The position numbers and the translations under genes are program-made. The notes beneath the pieces are model-generated. The model was not told the DNA's origin and searched no databases. It saw only the letters and a list, made by a program, of their open reading frames with translations. A stretch of 5,054 bases of DNA from positions 1 to 5,054 of the forward strand of contig JACPXA010000127.1 in assembly GCA_016196785.1 (NCBI GenBank), in the 5' to 3' direction. Source of the stretch: Elusimicrobiota bacterium (GTDB taxonomy: Bacteria > Elusimicrobiota > Elusimicrobia > 2-01-FULL-59-12 > JACPXA01). Below are positions 1 through 4,583 of this stretch, in pieces; position 1 is the first letter of the stretch, and every line of letters begins with the position of its first letter.

Positions 1-14
1 AATGAGGTTCTCCT

Positions 15-1052
15 ATGAGTCTTGAAGATAAACTCGGACTGCTGACCTATAAGTCAGACACCCAGGCTCACATCCATATCGTGAGCCCCAAACCGTGCAT
101 CGAGATCTGCAAGGATAAACCCTGTACCACCGCCTGTCCCTTGAAAGGGCAGATCCAGACTGCGGCGGAGGAGGCGGTCCGTCGAATTCCTGGGGTGACC
201 GAGGTGGCCATCACCGTGAGCGCTTCGGTTCCTAGAGGGTCGGTGGGGCTCCCTGGCCGGCAGGATATCGCCGGCGTGAAAAACATGGTCGCGGTGTACT
301 CCTGTAAAGGAGGGGTTGGCAAATCCACCGTGAGCACCAATGTGGCGTGCGCCTTGGCCCAGATGGGCGCTCGGGTGGGCCTCCTGGATGCCGATATCTA
401 CGGCCCGAATATCCCGCTCATGATGGGGGCCAATGAGCAACCGACGGTGGTAGACAATAAGATCGTCCCGCTGGAACGCCATCGGGTGAAGCTGATCTCG
501 ATCGGGGTACTGAACACAGAAGGGGAGCGACCGGTCATCTGGCGAGGGCCGCTCGTGTCCCGGGCGGTCACACAGTTTGTGCACGGCGTGGCGTGGGGCG
601 AGCTTGACTATCTGTTGATAGATTTACCCCCAGGCACAGGAGACATTCAGCTCACGATCTTGCAGACCGTCCCACTCGCAGGGGTTGCCATTGTCACGAC
701 CCCCCAAGAGGTCGCGCTCCTGGACAGCCTCAAAGGCGTGGCCATGTTTCGTCAGCTCAACGCCCCCATCTTAGGAGTCATTGAGAACATGGGTCCCTTT
801 CACTGCCCGCATTGCGGCCAGGTGACCGACATCTTTTCCACAGGGGGTGGACGACGCGAGGCGGAACGGCTTGGCCTTCCGTTTCTCGGAGACATCCCCC
901 TCGATCCCCGCATTGTTCGTTGTGGTGATACCGGGACGCCCTTCGTGGTCGCCTTCCCTGACACCTCCCTGGCTCAGACCTTCCAAGCCATCGCGCAGCA
1001 GCTCGCTGCCCGCATCAGCGTCATCCACACACCCACTACCTACGCGGTCTAG
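15..1052 (+). CDS. Mrp/ApbC-family Fe-S cluster carrier P-loop ATPase with a FixX-ferredoxin-like N-terminus (hybrid)
   Basis: This is a cytosolic ATPase of the Mrp/ApbC/Nbp35 family, whose members bind and deliver Fe-S clusters. The deviant Walker A is SCKGGVGKST (96-105, lysines 98 and 103), followed by LLDADIYGPNIP (123-134), the Walker B/switch II LIDLPPGTGD (201-210, Asp203), and a C-terminal HCPHCG (Cys264, Cys267), the CxxC that bridges the family dimer. Cys97 replaces the usual glycine, as in plant HCF101. Residues 42-70 (PLKGQIQTAAEEAVRRIPGV onward) match the second half of a MIP18/DUF59 domain. Its first half is missing. In its place residues 1-41 (EDKLGLLTYK, HIHI, CIEICKDKPCTTACP) look like the start of a FixX ferredoxin, with Cys28, 32, 37 and 41. 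The ATG has a GAGG seven bases upstream. A TGA at 3-5 could end a preceding gene, which in fix operons would be fixC; this cannot be tested here. The ATPase call is very secure; the origin of the N-terminus is inference. Confidence 0.93.
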   Translation: MSLEDKLGLLTYKSDTQAHIHIVSPKPCIEICKDKPCTTACPLKGQIQTAAEEAVRRIPGVTEVAITVSASVPRGSVGLPGRQDIAGVKNMVAVYSCKGGVGKSTVSTNVACALAQMGARVGLLDADIYGPNIPLMMGANEQPTVVDNKIVPLERHRVKLISIGVLNTEGERPVIWRGPLVSRAVTQFVHGVAWGELDYLLIDLPPGTGDIQLTILQTVPLAGVAIVTTPQEVALLDSLKGVAMFRQLNAPILGVIENMGPFHCPHCGQVTDIFSTGGGRREAERLGLPFLGDIPLDPRIVRCGDTGTPFVVAFPDTSLAQTFQAIAQQLAARISVIHTPTTYAV

Positions 1053-1053
1053 G

Positions 1054-2250
1054 TTAGCGGTCTTGGAGATACCAGGGGATGGACCGGCGTTCAGGTTGAA
1101 AGGTCATGGTGAAGGTGACGTGGTGAGTGGTGCCTAAGGCCCCCATTGGGACAAAGGCGTAATCCAACCGGCCGGAGGCGATGGACAGCGGTGCCGGCAG
1201 CCCGACCCCGAATGTCACCCCTTTGAAATCCTCCCGAACCGTAGGGCGGTCCGGATCTTTCGCTCGATACCCTACGCGCAGGGCGATCGGTCCTGGCAAG
1301 GTGTATTCCGCGCCAATGTGGACTCGCCACCCAGAGTCAATCGGGCGGATCGTATCGAGGGCGACCAGCAGCCAACGCGATTGCCACGCCACCCCTAACC
1401 GGCCAATGAGCGGCAACTTTTCCTTGGGGCCGCCGCTCCGAAAGCGTAGGTCGGTGATCGGGATTTGAATCGCACCCCCGGCCTGCACAGCCCCAGTGGC
1501 GGGGTCCCGCCACAGCGAGGTCAGCAATCCCAGGTCTCCCGTGAAGGCGTTGGCCCGATCGCTCGCCAAACTTTGATGGATCCACTTAGCCGCTGCGCCC
1601 ACATGCACCTGCTGTTCGAGGGTGGTAGCTCCTCCCACACTCACCACGTAGTCAGAGCCAGACACGGTACCGCCCGTCTCAATCACCGCGTCCTGGTTAG
1701 CGTTCAGTGTAGTCTCTGGGATGGCCCCGGTTTGGAAGGTCAATGCATGCAACGCCACCGTCACCGGAAGGTTGTCCAAAGGACCTCTCGGGGAGCTGAG
1801 GTCAGTACGGGGCAAGGTGGAGTCGGGCCAAGCTTGTGGTAAGGGATGCGCGTAGGTGACGTACCCAAACCGGGTGTTCTCCAGCCAGTACGTTGCGGCC
1901 AGCGCCACTGATGGCTTGCGGATCGTCGCCAGGGAGGCAGGGTTCCACCCCATTCCGTTGACATCCTCAGCAACCGCTGTGAACGTCTCCCCTAACCCCT
2001 GAGCCCGTGCGCCTTGCCCAAGCAGAAAGGAACTCGCCCCCCGCGTCCCTGGTGCCGCCCCCACTCTCCCCACGCAGATTACCAGGAGGAAAAGAGGCAA
2101 TAGAAGGAGAGAGGCGGGGCGAGGGATGGGGGGAGAGCCGGGGGCGTGGCTGCGTTCGCTACGCTTCTGGCCCCACTTGAAACTCTGGTGTGCTCGGGGG
2201 CATCCGCGCCCTGCGCTCACCGCGTTTCTACGTGGGCCGCTTAGGCTCAC
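1054..2250 (-). CDS. PorV/PorQ (UPF0164)-like outer-membrane beta-barrel protein
   Basis: The protein has 398 residues. The family signature begins near residue 75: LGQGARAQGLGETFTAVAED (78-97) followed by WNPASLA (102-108). Alternating beta-strand segments follow, and the end is typical of the family: GVTFGVGLP, LDYAFVPMGALGTTHHVTF (362-380). PorV-type proteins are outer-membrane barrels; the Bacteroidetes member acts in type IX secretion. A signal peptide is clear at about 43-65 (PRPASLLLLPLFLLVICV, cleavage near GRVGA/APG), but 41 arginine- and proline-rich residues precede it. The GTG start has a full GGAGGT six bases upstream, so the ORF start looks usable. However, those 41 codons coincide with an inverted-repeat element, so the ancestral start was probably near codon 42, now ATC. 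It is the third gene of the minus-strand operon, 49 bases after the protease gene. It ends one base from the convergent Mrp gene. The family call is good; its role in secretion is inference. Confidence 0.85.
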   Translation of the reverse strand: MSLSGPRRNAVSAGRGCPRAHQSFKWGQKRSERSHAPGSPPIPRPASLLLLPLFLLVICVGRVGAAPGTRGASSFLLGQGARAQGLGETFTAVAEDVNGMGWNPASLATIRKPSVALAATYWLENTRFGYVTYAHPLPQAWPDSTLPRTDLSSPRGPLDNLPVTVALHALTFQTGAIPETTLNANQDAVIETGGTVSGSDYVVSVGGATTLEQQVHVGAAAKWIHQSLASDRANAFTGDLGLLTSLWRDPATGAVQAGGAIQIPITDLRFRSGGPKEKLPLIGRLGVAWQSRWLLVALDTIRPIDSGWRVHIGAEYTLPGPIALRVGYRAKDPDRPTVREDFKGVTFGVGLPAPLSIASGRLDYAFVPMGALGTTHHVTFTMTFQPERRSIPWYLQDR

Positions 2251-2278
2251 TCCGCCACCTCCCCCGGCTCTCCCCCCA
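2127..2278. repeat. 152-bp inverted-repeat element overlapping the 5' end of the PorV-like gene
   Basis: The outer 18 bases are a perfect inverted repeat: TGGGGGGAGAGCCGGGGG at 2127-2144 on the + strand, and the same sequence at 2278-2261 on the minus strand. Inward the arms stay similar with gaps (TGGC, then GGCCC(C)AC, then GAAAC), giving arms of about 57 and 55 bases around a loop of about 40 bases (2184-2223). The whole piece could fold as a long hairpin, like a miniature inverted-repeat or REP/MITE-type sequence. No obvious target-site duplication and no transposase are present. It carries the Shine-Dalgarno sequence, the GTG and exactly 41 codons of the PorV-like ORF. The inverted repeat is seen directly; mobility is inferred. 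Confidence 0.6.
2257..2262 (-). promoter_or_regulatory. Ribosome binding site GGAGGT of the PorV-like gene, partly inside a repeat arm
   Basis: GGAGGT on the minus strand lies six bases before the GTG at 2250. It is the strongest Shine-Dalgarno sequence in the window and is the reason to accept this start. Two of its bases belong to the perfect inverted-repeat arm and the rest to the element's interior, so the signal seems to have been brought by the repeat rather than being the gene's original one. Confidence 0.6.
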
Positions 2279-2299
2279 ACCGATTTCCTGCTTTCCTGA

Positions 2300-3250
2300 T
2301 CATCGAATCAGCATGAGCTTCTTGGTGCGTTCTTCCCCGGTGCTCAGTTTCAGGTGATACAGGTACACCCCGCTCGCGACCGACTCCCCTGTTTGGCCCG
2401 TATTTCCATTGTCGCCGAACCAGCGGGTGGTATAGCTGCCAGCAGCGAAGTCATTGTCGAGTAAAGTTTTCACCAACTCCCCATCGAGGTTGAAGATGCG
2501 GATGGTGACGTGCGCGCTTTGTGACAGGCTGAAGGGGATCAGGGTAAAATCGCTGGAGGAACGGGGACGGAAGGGGTTGGGGCCATTTTGGCCCAGGTTC
2601 ACCGAGGGCGTTGTTTGAGACGTCTGGTTTTGACCGCCTCTGGTCCCAGGATAGAGCGTCTGAATGCACGCCTCATCCACGGCTCCGAGGGAACGCCGGA
2701 TGCCCTGGTAGGTATTGAACATCACACTCTCCCGAGTCGTCGGGTGGTCCATCCCCCACCAGTGACCGAACTCGTGCAAGGCCACGCTCTGAATATCGTA
2801 AGGGGATCCCACTCCGCCGCTCCCATCAGTGGCCCAAGAGACGGTCGTATTAAATTCCATGTCCGCATCGGTGATCCGTTGGGCCGCTTCATCAACGCAG
2901 ACCAGTGCCACCGCCAATGAGGAAGGGGTATTAAACCGGTTGCCCCAGAAGGCCACATGTTTCGTGTCGGTTCCACACAACCCGGTGGCTGTATCTGTGG
3001 TCGTGCCATCGTAGCGGACATCAATGAGCGAACCGGGGGCAGTAGCCCAGGTCGCAAGAGCGCTTTGAATGGCGGAGAGGGCCCCTGAGGGCGTCCCAGA
3101 AGGATTGAAAAGATACGAAACCGGAATATCTGAGGAAGACCAGGTCCCGCCGAGCAGTGGATGCACACACGACGCCGCCTGAACGTGCGTTGCCCACAAC
3201 AAGAGGGACGTAGTTGCACTAATTAACTTTTTGCAACGGAGGTTGTTCAA
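2300..3250 (-). CDS. Secreted matrixin-type zinc metalloprotease with FlgD-like/type IX C-terminal domain
   Basis: The 316-residue precursor has a signal peptide (1-25, cleavage near THVQA/ASC). The catalytic domain of the metzincin/matrixin type (about 26-200) starts almost at once, with no recognisable propeptide or cysteine switch. It contains TDADMEFN (127-134), the zinc motif HEFGHWWGMDH (159-169: ligands His159, His163 and His169, catalytic Glu160) and a Met-turn SVMF (Met177). Cys28, Cys92, Cys118 and Cys195 could form disulfides in the exported protein. After a Q/T/S/G-rich linker (about 203-222), residues 223-316 form a FlgD Ig-like/Por-secretion-tail domain: NPFRPRS, VTIRIFNLDGELVKTL, AGSYTTRW, SGVYLYHLKL, and a final TKKLMLIR. 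The start is TTG, overlapping the previous stop as TTGA, which suggests translational coupling; no strong Shine-Dalgarno sequence is seen. It lies upstream of the PorV-like gene, so it may be cargo for that system (inference). Protease identity is secure; substrate unknown. Confidence 0.92.
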   Translation of the reverse strand: MNNLRCKKLISATTSLLLWATHVQAASCVHPLLGGTWSSSDIPVSYLFNPSGTPSGALSAIQSALATWATAPGSLIDVRYDGTTTDTATGLCGTDTKHVAFWGNRFNTPSSLAVALVCVDEAAQRITDADMEFNTTVSWATDGSGGVGSPYDIQSVALHEFGHWWGMDHPTTRESVMFNTYQGIRRSLGAVDEACIQTLYPGTRGGQNQTSQTTPSVNLGQNGPNPFRPRSSSDFTLIPFSLSQSAHVTIRIFNLDGELVKTLLDNDFAAGSYTTRWFGDNGNTGQTGESVASGVYLYHLKLSTGEERTKKLMLIR

Positions 3251-3753
3251 CGCGCGGATGGCCTCTGGTCGTTGACGATTTTTCGGAGTTTATTTAAAAA
3301 GTCATTCACGGGTTCCGCGGGTTCGGCTTGAAGGCCATGCCGGTAAGCCATGCCCCCTTGGAGGAGGTATTTCCCTTGTTCTCCCATGAGCTGTAACCTT
3401 CCCAGCTTGTCCCGCGTACAAAACACCACGACCTCTTCACCGGGTTTTAACTCAGGGACGCCTGAGACATAAAGCCGGTACCGGCCCCTGGGGTCCCTAC
3501 CGCCTGGGAGGGTCACAGTCAGTTGGCCGGTGGAATCAGAGGTTGGACCTTTGAAACGTTCTTTGATCTGGATCGTGGCTTTGGTGAAAATCCCAGGTTG
3601 GGGTTCAGTGGTTGATGACTCGACCCGAACGACCGTGCCAGAGACAATCTGTTCCGAGCTCAAGGCAAGCTCCTCCAGCGTCAGCCGGATTTCCATGCCC
3701 CTGGCGGTTGCGGTCAGGCTGAGCAGCACGAGCAAGCTGCATACGGTTTTCAC
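3247..3753 (-). CDS. Small secreted protein of unknown function, first gene of the protease operon
   Basis: The 168-residue protein has a signal peptide (MKTVCSLLVLLSLTATARG, 1-19). The mature part is beta-rich: LTLEELALSSEQIVSGTVVR (24-43), FTKATIQIKERFKG (56-69), LTVTLPGG (78-85), and YVSGVPELKPGEEVVVFC (95-112). This pattern resembles small exported domains that I recall occurring near matrixin-type proteases in several phyla; no biochemical function is known to me. It is translated just ahead of the matrixin, with the two ORFs sharing four bases, so the products are probably made together. A role as a partner, folding helper or inhibitor of the protease is possible but only inferred from position. 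The start is GTG with no clear Shine-Dalgarno sequence. A promoter ends seven bases before it, so the mRNA may be nearly leaderless. The only downstream Met (20) lies at the end of the signal sequence, which supports the GTG. Confidence 0.82.
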   Translation of the reverse strand: MKTVCSLLVLLSLTATARGMEIRLTLEELALSSEQIVSGTVVRVESSTTEPQPGIFTKATIQIKERFKGPTSDSTGQLTVTLPGGRDPRGRYRLYVSGVPELKPGEEVVVFCTRDKLGRLQLMGEQGKYLLQGGMAYRHGLQAEPAEPVNDFLNKLRKIVNDQRPSAR

Positions 3754-3760
3754 TGGCTAG

Positions 3761-3789
3761 AGTCTACTCATCCAGCGGTAAACTGTCAA
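3761..3789 (-). promoter_or_regulatory. Sigma-70-like promoter of the secreted-protein/protease/PorV-like operon
   Basis: Read on the minus strand, a perfect -35 TTGACA (3789-3784) is followed by a 17-base spacer and a -10 TAGACT (3766-3761; four of six consensus bases). Only seven bases separate the -10 from the GTG at 3753, so transcription should begin at or one base before the start codon. Confidence 0.6.
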
Positions 3790-3792
3790 CCT

Positions 3793-3814
3793 GCCCTGAG
3801 CGGAGTTGAAGGGC
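3793..3814. repeat. Short imperfect hairpin of the common intergenic GCCCT...AGGGC type
   Basis: GCCCT (3793-3797) and AGGGC (3810-3814) pair around a 12-base centre (GAGCGGAGTTGA). The sequence closely resembles a short repeat I know to be widespread in intergenic regions of many bacteria (CCTGAGCGGAGTCGAAGG form). It sits 13 bases past the stop of the upstream minus-strand gene and just before the operon promoter. No T-run follows it on the minus strand, so it is not a standard intrinsic terminator, though it may act as an RNA 3' end stabiliser. Confidence 0.4.
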
Positions 3815-3826
3815 CGAATCGCTCCC

Positions 3827-4504
3827 CTACTTCGGCTCGATGTGAAACGATTTAAGCCGCTTGGCGTAGTTCCCACCGATGTATTTGACCTGTCCCACAC
3901 CGGCCGCATACCAGCCCCATTCCTCCACGGTCTCTTTCCCGCGCTGCTCGTAGTAGTAGATCTTCACACAGCGGAATCGGCCTGCCGGGACCTCGATCTC
4001 TTCTTCCGGGAACACCTGGCCACGCATCACGATGGGTTTTTTGATGGGGCCAATTTTTAGCAGGCCTTTCCACTGGAACTCCCCGCCAGGCTCGAGGGGA
4101 AAGACAACCAGCGGAATAGGGGGGTCGTGACGGGCGGTCACCCACGGCGTCCAGGGTTTTTTGACCGCCGTCTTGACGTTGAAGAGCCCCTCCGGTTGTT
4201 GCACCATGAACGACCGCATGGAGCCGCGCGGATCCCGTTGGGTCATCGTCACCCACACCACGCCTTTCCCGGGCGCCGGGATCTCCCCATCGCCCACATC
4301 GCTCTGGTCGGAAGGATCAATCGTCACCCGCATGTCGAACCGTTCCTTGCCATCGTTCCGGACCGTCTCATACACCCACCAGCTTCCGAGCGTACTGGGG
4401 AAATACTCCACCCCTTTGGGAAGCACCGCGCCCAGTCTCACAGGGATGCCTCCCATCCCTAAGGCAATGATGGCGATCCTAAAAACCCATTTAAAAATCA
4501 GCAT
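3827..4504 (-). CDS. Exported beta-rich protein of unknown function
   Basis: The 225-residue protein has an N-terminal export signal (MLIFKWVFRIAIIALGMG, to about residue 26, RLGA/VLP), so it is periplasmic or otherwise exported; no lipobox is seen. The mature protein opens with YFPSTLGSWWVYET (34-47). It contains VVWVTMTQRD (82-91) and FQWKGLLKIGP (143-153), and closes with EEIEVPAGRFRCVKIYYY (168-185) and EEWGWYAAGVGQVKYIGG (194-211). The order YFP..G..W.Y, then PAGRF.CVK, then W.A.GVGQVKY recurs in many uncharacterised exported bacterial proteins; I do not know a function. It has a single cysteine (179). The ATG is preceded by a weak AAGG nine bases upstream, and a good extended -10 promoter lies about 26 bases upstream. 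It is transcribed toward the protease operon but is separated from it by 73 bases containing that operon's own promoter, so it is probably a separate unit. Confidence 0.82.
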   Translation of the reverse strand: MLIFKWVFRIAIIALGMGGIPVRLGAVLPKGVEYFPSTLGSWWVYETVRNDGKERFDMRVTIDPSDQSDVGDGEIPAPGKGVVWVTMTQRDPRGSMRSFMVQQPEGLFNVKTAVKKPWTPWVTARHDPPIPLVVFPLEPGGEFQWKGLLKIGPIKKPIVMRGQVFPEEEIEVPAGRFRCVKIYYYEQRGKETVEEWGWYAAGVGQVKYIGGNYAKRLKSFHIEPK

Positions 4505-4529
4505 GATGCAGGCCTTAAAAATTTACAAG

Positions 4530-4558
4530 ATTGTAACAAATTGTTCATGTAAAGTTAA
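4530..4558 (-). promoter_or_regulatory. Extended -10 promoter for the 4504-3827 gene
   Basis: On the minus strand, -35 TTAACT (4558-4553; four of six consensus bases) is followed by a 17-base spacer and -10 TACAAT (4535-4530; five of six). TGT directly precedes the -10, giving the extended TGn form. The predicted start, about seven bases on, leaves a leader of roughly 18 bases before the ATG. This AT-rich stretch contrasts with the GC-rich genes around it. Confidence 0.55.
4531..4545. promoter_or_regulatory. Overlapping short palindromes, possible operator in the divergent promoter region
   Basis: TTGT-A-ACAA (4531-4539) and AACAA-A-TTGTT (4535-4545) are both perfect odd-centred palindromes and share five bases. 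They cover the -10 and spacer of the minus-strand promoter and lie upstream of the + strand gene, where a repressor or activator controlling both directions would bind. The palindromes are seen; that they are an operator is inference, since short AT-rich palindromes also arise by chance. Confidence 0.3.
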
Positions 4559-4583
4559 TCTGAAGTCGCTAAACTAAAAAGAG

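Noticed and set aside
54..584. Long minus-strand reading frame of 176 codons inside the Mrp gene
   Set aside because: It lies fully opposite a gene with clear ATPase motifs. Its translation is rich in His, Arg and Pro and shows no domain, as expected for a shadow of a GC-rich gene.
1465..1842. Plus-strand frame of 125 codons opposite the PorV-like gene
   Set aside because: It is antisense to a recognisable family member and has no plausible protein features.
2127..2278. Insertion sequence with its own transposase
   Set aside because: The element is only about 152 bp and contains no transposase; at most it is a non-autonomous inverted-repeat sequence.
3793..3814. Hairpin considered as an intrinsic terminator for the 4504-3827 gene
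   Set aside because: The perfect stem is only five base pairs and no T-run follows it on the minus strand; the next bases are AGG and then the TTGACA box.
4531..4560. Pho-box or OmpR-type direct repeats in the divergent region
   Set aside because: TTGT motifs recur, but the match to any known box consensus is poor, so I kept only the neutral description as possible operator palindromes.
4161..4577. Plus-strand frame of 138 codons opposite the exported protein at 4504-3827
   Set aside because: It overlaps a gene with a signal peptide and recurring sequence pattern, has no domain of its own, and ends across the promoter region.
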